DNA from: an uncultured Megamonas sp. | GTDB taxonomy: Bacteria > Bacillota > Negativicutes > Selenomonadales > Selenomonadaceae | DNA: 17,406 bases | Direction: 5' to 3' | Assembly (NCBI GenBank): GCA_900554895.1 | Contig: USIX01000034.1 | Span: 1 to 17,406, forward strand | Shown: positions 8,829 to 15,409 of the stretch, piece by piece | Position numbering within the stretch: the stretch's first letter is position 1 | Layout: every line of letters starts with the position of its first letter | The notes under the pieces: model-generated | Seen by the model: the letters and a program-made list of their open reading frames with translations, nothing else | Told to the model about the DNA's origin: nothing | Database searches by the model: none | Position numbers and translations under genes: made by a program

Positions 8829-10178
8829 ATGGATAATATTAATTGGACTGAAGAAGATTTAAAATACATCTGGCATCCTTGTTCTCAGATGAAAGATTAT
8901 GAAGAACTGAAACCGATTGTAATTGACCATGGTAAAGGTTCATATCTGTACGATATCAACGGAAAAGAATATATAGATATTATAAGTTCATGGTGGTGCA
9001 ATCTGTTGGGTCATGCCAATTTGAAAATAAATGAAGCGGTGAAAGCTCAGCTCGACAGTCTGGAACATGTTATTTTTGCCAATCTGTCGCACAAGCCGGC
9101 TATTGAACTGTGCAGAGAACTTGTAAAAATCGTGCCGAAAGGATTGTGCAAGTTTAATTTCAGTGATAACGGTTCAGCTTCAGTGGAATGTGCACTGAAA
9201 ATGGCTTTTCAGTATCATTATCAAACGGGTCATCCGGAAAAACAGCGTTTCATGTGTCTGTCGGAAGGTTATCACGGGGAAACAATCGGTGCGTTATCGG
9301 TCGGCAGTATGGATTTATATGCCAGAATTTATAAACCAATGCTGATGGAAACGGTGCATACCCAGGCGCCCGACTGTTATCGCTGTCCGTTCGGTCAGAA
9401 CAGGAACAGTTGTAAATGTGAATGTTTTACATTTGCTGAAGATGATTTTGCCAGATACGGTAGAGAACTTGCCGCCGTTATCGTGGAACCGCTTGTACAG
9501 GGCAGCGCTGGTATGAGAATTTATCCGCCGCTGTATTTGAAAAAACTGCGTCGGCTGTGTGATGAATATAATGTACTGCTTATTGCCGATGAGATAGCGA
9601 CTGGGTTTGGCAGGACGGGCAAAATGTTCGCTTTTGATTATGCAAAAGTCAGTCCTGATATTATGACTGTATCCAAGGGGCTTACCGGCGGATATATGCC
9701 GATGGCTATAACTATTACGACACAGAAAATTTATGACGCATTTTATGCTGACTATAATGAAGGAAAAGCATTTATGCACAGTCATACCTACAGCGGCAAT
9801 CCGCTCGGCTGCTCTGCGGCGCTGGCGGTACAGAAGATTTTACGCGAGGAGAATATTCTGGACAGAGCGAATGAAACGGCTGTTTATCTGCATAATGCTC
9901 TGAAAAATGCATTAAGTGATTATAAATATACGGGAGAAATCCGTCATATCGGTTTAATCAATGCGATTGAACTTGTTAAGGACAAGGATACGAAAGAACC
10001 GTTTGACACTAAAGCACGTATCGGTTATCAGATTTATAAAAAAGCACTGAACAACGGTCTATTGCTCCGTCCGCTCGGTGACGTACTGTATTTCAATCCG
10101 CCGCTGAATATTGAAAGACACACGCTGGATAAAGCCATAGAGATTTGTGAAAGCTCTATTAAAGAAATATTGGGCTGA
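8829..10178 (+). CDS. bioA: adenosylmethionine-8-amino-7-oxononanoate aminotransferase
   Basis: BioA is a PLP enzyme that aminates KAPA to DAPA, directly before the BioD step. The 449-aa class III aminotransferase shows WHPCSQMKDY (15-24), SSWWCNLLGHAN (53-64), SDNGSASVECALKMA (112-126), YHGETIGALS (148-157), ADEIATGFGRTGK (253-265), the PLP lysine K283 in VSKGLTGGYM, and HTYSGNPLG. A cysteine-rich insert (C183, C186, C195, C197, C199) lies in CYRCPFGQNRNSCKCEC; a similar insert is known in several Firmicutes BioA proteins. The start is ATG 8829 with AGGGGG 7 bases upstream; an in-frame TTG at 8823 is too close to that site. The amino donor (SAM or lysine) is not certain from sequence. Confidence 0.95.
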   Translation: MDNINWTEEDLKYIWHPCSQMKDYEELKPIVIDHGKGSYLYDINGKEYIDIISSWWCNLLGHANLKINEAVKAQLDSLEHVIFANLSHKPAIELCRELVKIVPKGLCKFNFSDNGSASVECALKMAFQYHYQTGHPEKQRFMCLSEGYHGETIGALSVGSMDLYARIYKPMLMETVHTQAPDCYRCPFGQNRNSCKCECFTFAEDDFARYGRELAAVIVEPLVQGSAGMRIYPPLYLKKLRRLCDEYNVLLIADEIATGFGRTGKMFAFDYAKVSPDIMTVSKGLTGGYMPMAITITTQKIYDAFYADYNEGKAFMHSHTYSGNPLGCSAALAVQKILREENILDRANETAVYLHNALKNALSDYKYTGEIRHIGLINAIELVKDKDTKEPFDTKARIGYQIYKKALNNGLLLRPLGDVLYFNPPLNIERHTLDKAIEICESSIKEILG

Positions 10179-10218
10179 TATTTTATGCGAAATTATCTTT
10201 GAAAACTTTTTAGTAATG

Positions 10219-10262
10219 AAAAACGGTAACAGTAAAAATAAATTCGTACTGTTACCGTTTTT
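10219..10262. terminator. bidirectional terminator between bioA and the convergent hydrolase gene
   Basis: A perfect 16-bp stem, AAAAACGGTAACAGTA (10219-10234) and TACTGTTACCGTTTTT (10247-10262), has a 12-nt loop. The A- and T-tracts make it a terminator on either strand, which fits its place between two convergent genes. Confidence 0.9.
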
Positions 10263-10268
10263 GTGCGT

Positions 10269-11270
10269 TTATTTTAAATGAGCATTTATAAATTGTACAA
10301 TATCATCATTCATAGCTTTTGTTTCCGGCAACTCCGGCAGGATGAGAGTCCAATCATGCGACATTCCGGGATAGATTTTTTCCGTTACATTTACTCCGTC
10401 AGCTTTGGCATGGGCAGCAAATAATATTGTATCGTCCAGAAGCATTTCATCACCGCCGGCGGTAATCAGTATCGGCGATATTCCCGTTAAATCGGCAAAT
10501 GACGGCGATAAATAAGGGTCTGTTACATTAGCTCCTTTGGCATACGTCGGTTCGATAATTTCTTTTGTAAGCCGTTTGTTTTTATAGCCTAATATTTTAT
10601 CTTTTTGGAAGTTGTTCAGATGAGAAGGCAGATTGCCATCTAGGTATGTCCAAGGAGAAATCAATATAATAGCTTTCGGTTGAGGAATATTATTATCTCT
10701 GAGATATACCGATAATACGGCGGCCAGATTTCCGCCGGCGGAATCACCCATCAAAATCATATTTTCAGGATTATAACCTGCCTGCAACAGTCCTTTATAT
10801 GCTTTAACGGCATCTTCCAGTGCTGCCGGATACAGATGCTGCGGAGCTAAGCAATAGTCGAGAGCTAGTAAAGTGGCATTCCTGGCAAGCTCCGCCTTGT
10901 GAAGCCCCCAGTCACGGTAATTGTTATTCAGACCGCCTACATATCCGCCTCCGTGCAGAAACAATAAAATGCGGTCGGTATCGGTTTTGGTGGAAGTATA
11001 TTTTTCTACCTGAACACCGTCAAATGATAAAATTTCCCGCTGCCAGCCGTCCGGTACTACGTAATTGTCTGAAGGCCTGCTGTATGCGTTGAAAAAATCT
11101 GTAGTTTTTTTATCAATGTAAGCAGCTTCTTCAGCACCGGATATATCCAGAATTTCCACACTAGAAAACGGATTTTGTCTTGAAGCTTGTGATATCTGCA
11201 TTCCAAGCAGCAGTACACACATTATAATAGGAAATATCATCAGCCTGTGCAGCTGTTTTTGAATAATCAT
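10269..11270 (-). CDS. exported alpha/beta hydrolase (HSL/acetyl esterase type)
   Basis: The protein is a carboxylester hydrolase of the hormone-sensitive-lipase group. It has the oxyanion-hole motif HGGGY (106-110), the nearby LDYCLAPQHLYPAALED block (137-153), nucleophile S177 in GDSAGGN, Asp274 in AGGDEMLL and His305 in GMSHDW. The first 30 residues form a signal peptide or anchor: basic start, hydrophobic 11-24 (MIFPIIMCVLLLGM), and a possible cleavage after QISQA. It would thus act in the periplasm or envelope, unlike most cytosolic relatives. Length is 333 aa. The ATG has AGGAAG 6 bases upstream. It stands alone, convergent with bioA. The natural ester cannot be inferred. Confidence 0.88.
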   Translation of the reverse strand: MIIQKQLHRLMIFPIIMCVLLLGMQISQASRQNPFSSVEILDISGAEEAAYIDKKTTDFFNAYSRPSDNYVVPDGWQREILSFDGVQVEKYTSTKTDTDRILLFLHGGGYVGGLNNNYRDWGLHKAELARNATLLALDYCLAPQHLYPAALEDAVKAYKGLLQAGYNPENMILMGDSAGGNLAAVLSVYLRDNNIPQPKAIILISPWTYLDGNLPSHLNNFQKDKILGYKNKRLTKEIIEPTYAKGANVTDPYLSPSFADLTGISPILITAGGDEMLLDDTILFAAHAKADGVNVTEKIYPGMSHDWTLILPELPETKAMNDDIVQFINAHLK

Positions 11271-11302
11271 GAAAATCTTCCTTTCATTAATGAGTTTTTT
11301 TC

Positions 11303-11333
11303 ATGATAACATCTGGAGTAAACTACCGGTCAA
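11303..11333 (-). promoter_or_regulatory. probable promoter of the hydrolase gene
   Basis: On the minus strand TTGACC (11333-11328) is followed by TGT-TATCAT (11308-11303), an extended -10. The spacer is 19 bp, longer than ideal, but the TG extension may compensate. The -35 lies beside the palindrome ACCGGT. Confidence 0.5.
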
Positions 11334-11401
11334 CAGCTTATTAAAAGTTTTTAAATGAAATTTTGAATTAGATTTTATTTTAATGAAGAATAAATAAAAT
11401 A

Positions 11402-11430
11402 TTGTCTTTTTTTTTCACATATTGCATAAT
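11402..11430 (+). promoter_or_regulatory. promoter upstream of the basic membrane protein gene
   Basis: TTGTCT (11402-11407) and CATAAT (11425-11430) are 17 bp apart, scoring 4/6 and 5/6 against consensus. The spacer contains a run of T residues. Confidence 0.55.
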
Positions 11431-11431
11431 A

Positions 11432-11451
11432 AATAATGATAAGGGATTATT
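11432..11451. promoter_or_regulatory. Fur-box-like sequence / inverted repeat
   Basis: AATAAT and GATAAG (11432-11443), two bases, then ATTATT (11446-11451) match the Fur hexamer pattern GATAAT-GATAAT-n-ATTATC at five of six bases each, but with a two-base instead of one-base spacer. It lies within a perfect 9-bp inverted repeat (ATAAATAAT 11429-11437 and ATTATTTAT 11446-11454) that overlaps the -10 and probable start site. In AT-rich DNA a chance match is possible. Confidence 0.35.
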
Positions 11452-11477
11452 TATAGTTGATGGATAAGGATATAACT

Positions 11478-12425
11478 ATGAGAAAGAAAACATTTCGAGA
11501 GAGAGTAAAGTTTTATTTGCGTATCCGCTGGCGAGCATTTCGGCGGCGTCCGTTCGTTTTTTTGCGATATCTGTTTACAATATTGTTTTTCCGGTCATTG
11601 GGGATTATCATCTGTCTGTTTTTAACGGTTATACCATTACCGCTCAATCATTTGTTGCAAAATATGTTTAATTTAAATTTATCACTCAATTCATTTAAAG
11701 ATATAGTTTCCTCTGTACGTAAAATGGCATTTAATTTTAATCATGTGCTGCCCTCAGTTAGTGATGTTCTGCGTATGATGAATACTTTTTTAACAAATGT
11801 CAATCCGTATAATTTAATCAATATTGTACGCGACATACCGATGGATTTAAGGCAATTCATACTGAAACTGTTTGATTACCTGCGAGAGCGGTTTAAAGAC
11901 TTGCGCATATTTGTTAAAAGTCTGTGGCCGCCGCAGAATTCCTGGCGCAAAATGAAGCTGTTCATCAGGGCACATACAATTATTTTAAAACGTATTGTCA
12001 GAAATATATTAATGATGGTTTTCAGTCTGCTGTTCGTAAAAATTCTGTTTTTCCTTGTAATTCCGCTGCTTGGTATCGGCGCTGTATATGTTATCGGTTT
12101 TAATGTAAGTTTGGTGATTATTGCCGTGCTGAGTCTGATTTCCTCGCAGCTTGGCGCTTTAATCGGCAGACTGGTCAATCAGTCACTGATAAAACTTTAC
12201 GACTATATGCAAAAACGCGAGGGACAATATGCCGTGCGTCTACTGCTTATAAGTGTAGCGATTGCTTATAATTATTTAAAGGATGCACTCATGACAATCA
12301 GGCTTATTATCTGTCAAAGCATTGTCATTTATATTAAGAATATAAAATTGTCGCTGTTTATTATTTATATTTATTATAAAAATTATTTTTCCGGCATAGC
12401 TTCGCATAAAACGGTGCCCAAATAG
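11478..12425 (+). CDS. very basic multi-pass membrane protein of unknown function
   Basis: I do not recognise a family. The 315-aa protein begins with a strikingly basic stretch (12 Lys/Arg in the first 25 residues), followed by a hydrophobic region at about 27-53. A middle part (70-170) has amphipathic, mostly hydrophilic helices. Two adjacent strong membrane segments lie at about 176-197 and 199-224, with weaker hydrophobic stretches near 253-264 and 276-300. Such composition suits an inner-membrane protein with a cytoplasmic, nucleic-acid- or lipid-facing N-terminus, but this is inference. The start is ATG 11478 with AAGGA 7 bases upstream; ATG 11460 and TTG 11457 in frame lack a well-spaced site. 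It ends 63 bp before the TonB-dependent receptor gene, which has its own promoter. Confidence 0.75.
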   Translation: MRKKTFRERVKFYLRIRWRAFRRRPFVFLRYLFTILFFRSLGIIICLFLTVIPLPLNHLLQNMFNLNLSLNSFKDIVSSVRKMAFNFNHVLPSVSDVLRMMNTFLTNVNPYNLINIVRDIPMDLRQFILKLFDYLRERFKDLRIFVKSLWPPQNSWRKMKLFIRAHTIILKRIVRNILMMVFSLLFVKILFFLVIPLLGIGAVYVIGFNVSLVIIAVLSLISSQLGALIGRLVNQSLIKLYDYMQKREGQYAVRLLLISVAIAYNYLKDALMTIRLIICQSIVIYIKNIKLSLFIIYIYYKNYFSGIASHKTVPK

Positions 12426-12428
12426 ATT

Positions 12429-12457
12429 TTTTCAGCGGAGATATTTTCTGTTATAAT
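12429..12457 (+). promoter_or_regulatory. promoter of the TonB-dependent receptor gene
   Basis: TTTTCA (12429-12434) and a perfect TATAAT (12452-12457) are 17 bp apart, with TGT before the -10 (extended -10). The leader would be about 25 nt. There is no room for a cobalamin or other large riboswitch between the upstream stop and this gene. Confidence 0.75.
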
Positions 12458-12488
12458 AGAAGAAACTTTATTTAAAGGAGATTTTATT

Positions 12489-14423
12489 TTGAGTAAGCGA
12501 AAATTGATTTTTACTGCGTGTCTGGCGGGAATGGTCATACCAAATCTTGCCGGCGCGCAGGCGGTTGATGAAAATAGTACTGATTTTGAAAAAATCAATG
12601 CACATTCCGTTGTACAGAATACGAATTTAATTTCGACACCGGCTTATACGACGATTATTACAAGTGAGGAAATTCATGATAATCACTATAAAAACCTGGC
12701 TGAAGCTCTGTCGTATGCCAGCGGCGTAATTGTAAATCCCGGTTCACTGAATTCCACGCATCTTGTCGTTCGGATTGACGGAGACGACCGAGTGGCGGTG
12801 CTTGTTGACGGCAGACGGGTCAACATGGATAAGGGCATAATGAGCGGACGGGCTTCGTATGATTTGGATTTGCTTCCATCCATAATGAATGTGGAACGGA
12901 TTGAAATCATTCACGGTACGGCGGGTTCATATGCGTTTAATTACGATACACCGGGCGGCATTATCAATATTGTTACGAAAAAAGGCGATAAGCGTGAAAC
13001 AACCGTTGATGTGGCAGCCGGCGAACACGGCGCGTGGAAGGTAAAAGCCGTAACCGGCGGACATATAGATGACTGGAGCTGGATGGCGGCCGGCGGTTTT
13101 GACAATGTCGATTATCATAAATATAAAGGTATTGACGGCGATACGCATGAACTGCCGAATTCCGACAATAATCGCCGTGAAATGGTATACCGCATAGATA
13201 AGCAGCTTACGGACAACAGTTCGCTCACTTTCGACTACGGTCATTTGAGCAATGATACGGGTATGTGGTTTTCCCGCAGCAATCCGCAAGATTATAATTA
13301 TGAAAAATTAATCAATCACTTTGCTTTGACCTATAATTACAAAGAAGACACAGTGGCACCCGGCTATATAACGTATTATCATAATTATACACAGGGTGAT
13401 ACATACATTCCGGGCTGGTTTGACGACCAGGAAGACGAAGCTTCCTACAGTCGCTGGGAAAATACGGTGGACGGCATCGATTGGCGTGACGGGTGGCGCA
13501 TAAGCAAGGATCATACTGTTACGGCCGGACTTATGTACCGCAAAACTTCCGTGGATAATATAAGCACCGATATCACCAATCCGTATAATTTAAGCGGTAA
13601 TTATAATGAAGATATTTCCAATACATCTGTTTATTTACAGAGTGTGCGCCGTTTCGGCAAACTGACGCTGACTGGAACATCGCTCTATAATGACAATAGT
13701 AAATTCGGCGGCAAATATGTAGCAAACGGTGCTTTTGATTATACTGCCGATGATAAGACGACATTTTACGGCTCTCTTCAGCAGATTTATGCCGTACCGT
13801 CTTTAGATGAACTTTATTACAATAATAGTCATATAAAAGGCGACAGCAATCTTCGTCCAGAAACGGGCGAAAAGGGCAGTTTCGGTGTCCGCTACAAATT
13901 ATCCGACAGGACGAATTTGAACTTTAATGCTTTTATTGCCAATATTGACGACCCTATCGGCTGGGATCGCCAGGGCGATGTTTACCATGCGGCCAATTTT
14001 GAAAATCAGAAAAAACGCGGTTTTCAATTAGCTGTTGACCATGAATTCAGTGATAAGTATAAAGCTTCTCTTTCGTACGCTTATACGGATACGCATACGG
14101 ATAAAGGCGACGGAGTAGGCAATCAAGTTGATGTCAATGCCGTAGCTCCGAACAGTTATAAAGCTGTCGTTACGTATCATGATGATAAATGGACGAATAA
14201 TATAATGCTGACAGCCGGAACGGGCAGAAGCGGCAATTACTACAGCGGCAGTTATTATGTATGGGATGCCAATTTCAATTATAAAATTGATGAGGATTGG
14301 TCAACGTATTTAAAACTGTATAATATCACCGATGAATCGTATGAAAAACTCGGTTCGTTATTTGTCGGCGATGTACCGGCATACGGCAGAACGGTATTAA
14401 TGGGTATGGAATATACGTTTTAA
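12489..14423 (+). CDS. TonB-dependent outer-membrane receptor
   Basis: This is a ligand-gated 22-strand outer-membrane channel powered by TonB-ExbBD. The 644-aa protein has a signal peptide (KRKLIFTACLAGMVIPNLAGA, probable cleavage near residue 23-25). The plug domain follows at about 45-155, with ITSEEIHDNHYKNLAEALSY, RIDGDDRVAVLVDGRRV, NVERIEIIHGTAGS and TPGGIINIVTKKG. The rest is a barrel rich in alternating aromatic and polar strands, ending in the classic NITDESYEKL and a final GMEYTF with terminal Phe. I see no clear TonB box near the mature N-terminus. The start is TTG with AAAGGAG 9 bases upstream. Ligand (siderophore, haem, cobalamin, other) cannot be told; no transport genes for a substrate are adjacent. 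A terminator follows the stop codon. Confidence 0.93.
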   Translation: MSKRKLIFTACLAGMVIPNLAGAQAVDENSTDFEKINAHSVVQNTNLISTPAYTTIITSEEIHDNHYKNLAEALSYASGVIVNPGSLNSTHLVVRIDGDDRVAVLVDGRRVNMDKGIMSGRASYDLDLLPSIMNVERIEIIHGTAGSYAFNYDTPGGIINIVTKKGDKRETTVDVAAGEHGAWKVKAVTGGHIDDWSWMAAGGFDNVDYHKYKGIDGDTHELPNSDNNRREMVYRIDKQLTDNSSLTFDYGHLSNDTGMWFSRSNPQDYNYEKLINHFALTYNYKEDTVAPGYITYYHNYTQGDTYIPGWFDDQEDEASYSRWENTVDGIDWRDGWRISKDHTVTAGLMYRKTSVDNISTDITNPYNLSGNYNEDISNTSVYLQSVRRFGKLTLTGTSLYNDNSKFGGKYVANGAFDYTADDKTTFYGSLQQIYAVPSLDELYYNNSHIKGDSNLRPETGEKGSFGVRYKLSDRTNLNFNAFIANIDDPIGWDRQGDVYHAANFENQKKRGFQLAVDHEFSDKYKASLSYAYTDTHTDKGDGVGNQVDVNAVAPNSYKAVVTYHDDKWTNNIMLTAGTGRSGNYYSGSYYVWDANFNYKIDEDWSTYLKLYNITDESYEKLGSLFVGDVPAYGRTVLMGMEYTF

Positions 14424-14426
14424 AAT

Positions 14427-14466
14427 AAAAAGAACTATCGCATGTTTTTAAGCGATAGTTCTTTTT
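14427..14466. terminator. intrinsic terminator after the TonB-dependent receptor, probably bidirectional
   Basis: A perfect 15-bp stem, AAAAAGAACTATCGC (14427-14441) and GCGATAGTTCTTTTT (14452-14466), has a 10-nt loop and continues into T residues. By symmetry it could also end transcripts coming from the minus-strand paralogue operon at 14878-16169, which lacks a nearer standard terminator. Confidence 0.9.
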
Positions 14467-14495
14467 TTCTTAAACAAATTCCTGTTTGGTACAAT
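14467..14495 (+). promoter_or_regulatory. possible promoter facing the structured intergenic element
   Basis: TTCTTA (14467-14472) and TACAAT (14490-14495) are 17 bp apart with TGG before the -10, an extended -10 form. It lies right after the receptor terminator and would transcribe 14502 onward into the inverted-repeat element. The -35 is weak and no coding gene follows on this strand until murQ. Confidence 0.3.
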
Positions 14496-14540
14496 ATAAG
14501 TAGAAAAAAATATTTATTAATTTATTTTCATATTGTGCCA

Positions 14541-14871
14541 GGCAATTTTTCTTTGAAAGCAAAGAAAAGTTGCCGAAAAAGAAACTTTTAAATTCGTGCA
14601 CTGCTAAGAGATTTTCTTAATAGCTGAAGCTACCGTGAAAATCTCTAACGCAGACAAAAGTCCGGCATGATTAGCGAATTAAAGTAACAACAGCTCAATT
14701 AGTTTTCAGCTAGAATTAGAAGGCACGAGCCAAATTCCAAACGTTTCAAGCCGTTATACCGTTTGTTTTTAGAGAAGGGCTGCGAAGGCTCGCCCAGTGC
14801 AGCGATAGCGAAACGTTAAAAAAGTTTTTCTTTTTGGTTCGTTTTTCTTTTGTCTTCAAAAGAAAAACGAA
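14541..14871. other. structured non-coding element with nested inverted repeats (RNA or MITE-like)
   Basis: No convincing gene lies in 14467-14877. The stretch opens with a 15-bp hairpin (GGCAATTTTTCTTTG at 14541-14555, partner 14560-14574, one wobble). It closes with a perfect 15-bp hairpin (TTCGTTTTTCTTTTG at 14838-14852, partner 14857-14871). Just inside, the arms at 14575-14591 and 14816-14836 pair with small bulges, so the whole can fold back. Within are AGAGATTTTC/GAAAATCTCT (14607-14616, 14637-14646) capped by TAGC-TGAA-GCTA through a symmetric 4x4 internal loop, TGCACTG/CAGTGCA (14597-14603, 14795-14801), and CAAACG/CGTTTG (14738-14743, 14760-14765). Neither end hairpin has a proper T-tract. 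It may be a small RNA, a 3'-UTR structure of the paralogue operon, or a non-autonomous mobile repeat. Confidence 0.6.
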
Positions 14872-14877
14872 TGATAC

Positions 14878-15375
14878 TTAGGTGTTTTTGGCAATGATGG
14901 CACCAATTACGCCGCCCACGAGTACGGCTGTAGTGATATCGCCTCTGTCAAAATCCTTATCGTCGTCATCTTCCCAACGGCCGTCGCGGTCATGGCGCGG
15001 TGGAGGTGGCGGCGGATTTTTGTCACGGTCTCTGTCCCAGCGGTCGTTATCACGGTCGTGACGCGGCGGAGGCGGTGGCGGATTTTTGTCACGGTCTCTG
15101 TCCCAGCGATCATTATCACGGTCATGACGCGGTGGCGGAGCCGGGCGGTCTTTGTCATTTCTGTCGCCTCTAGGCGGAGCCGGACGCTTGATATCCTTAT
15201 CGCGGTCGCCTCTCGGCGGTCCCGGCGGATTGTGGCGCTGCTCAAACTGGGTTTGATTATCCAGTGCCGCAGCAGCAGCCGAGCTTACGCTCATAGTGTA
15301 GCTGACGGGAGTTGCCAGAAAGCAGGTAAGAGCAAAGATACCGATGGTTTTTTTTGCTTTTTTAGTAAATAACAT
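14878..15375 (-). CDS. exported Asp/Arg/Pro-rich repeat protein with conserved glycine-zipper-like C-tail (paralogue 1)
   Basis: Function unknown. The 165-aa protein has a signal peptide (KKAKKTIGIFALTCFLATP, then an Ala-rich AAAAA near 33-37). Next is a low-complexity middle of Pro-rich linkers and HDRDNDRWDRDRDKN units with a 22-residue period (His84, His106, His128). An acidic stretch EDDDDKDFDRGD leads into the C-tail ITTAVLVGGVIGAIIAKNT (147-165). Signal and tail match the two genes upstream in the same operon, so the three are paralogues; this is the longest and the last transcribed. I chose the second of two adjacent ATG codons because AAGGAGGG is then 6 bases away and it aligns with paralogue 2; starting at 15378 adds one Met. 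The tail could span a membrane or mediate packing by its GG-x3-G spacing (inference). Confidence 0.82.
   Translation of the reverse strand: MLFTKKAKKTIGIFALTCFLATPVSYTMSVSSAAAAALDNQTQFEQRHNPPGPPRGDRDKDIKRPAPPRGDRNDKDRPAPPPRHDRDNDRWDRDRDKNPPPPPPRHDRDNDRWDRDRDKNPPPPPPRHDRDGRWEDDDDKDFDRGDITTAVLVGGVIGAIIAKNT
14987..15132. repeat. 66-bp in-frame tandem repeat inside paralogue 1
   Basis: Three starts of the same sequence lie at 14987, 15053 and 15119 (CGGTCATGGCGCGG and variants), exactly 66 bp apart, giving two full units and a partial third. Each encodes 22 residues of the form PPPPPPRHDRDNDRWDRDRDKN less its ends. Copies differ mainly at synonymous positions, which suggests selection on the protein or age of the duplication. 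Confidence 0.85.
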
Positions 15376-15409
15376 CATAAACCCTCCTTTATGAATGAGT
15401 TATTAAAGT

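Noticed and set aside
12426..12488. Cobalamin or other riboswitch before the TonB-dependent receptor
   Set aside because: The gap is only 63 bp and is taken up by a promoter and ribosome site; no B12-box-like sequence is seen.
14838..14871. Right-hand hairpin as the terminator of the paralogue operon
   Set aside because: The stem is perfect but neither strand shows a T-tract directly after it; the element or the bidirectional terminator at 14427-14466 is a better explanation.
14987..15132. Regular spaced repeats resembling a small CRISPR array
   Set aside because: The 66-bp unit repeats as a whole with no unique spacers and is in frame within a coding gene.
14992..15372. Plus-strand open frame of 126 codons opposite paralogue 1
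   Set aside because: It is the complement of the Asp/Arg/Pro repeats, giving an Arg/Val/Trp-rich nonsense sequence with no ribosome site; the minus-strand gene has signal peptide, tail and paralogues.
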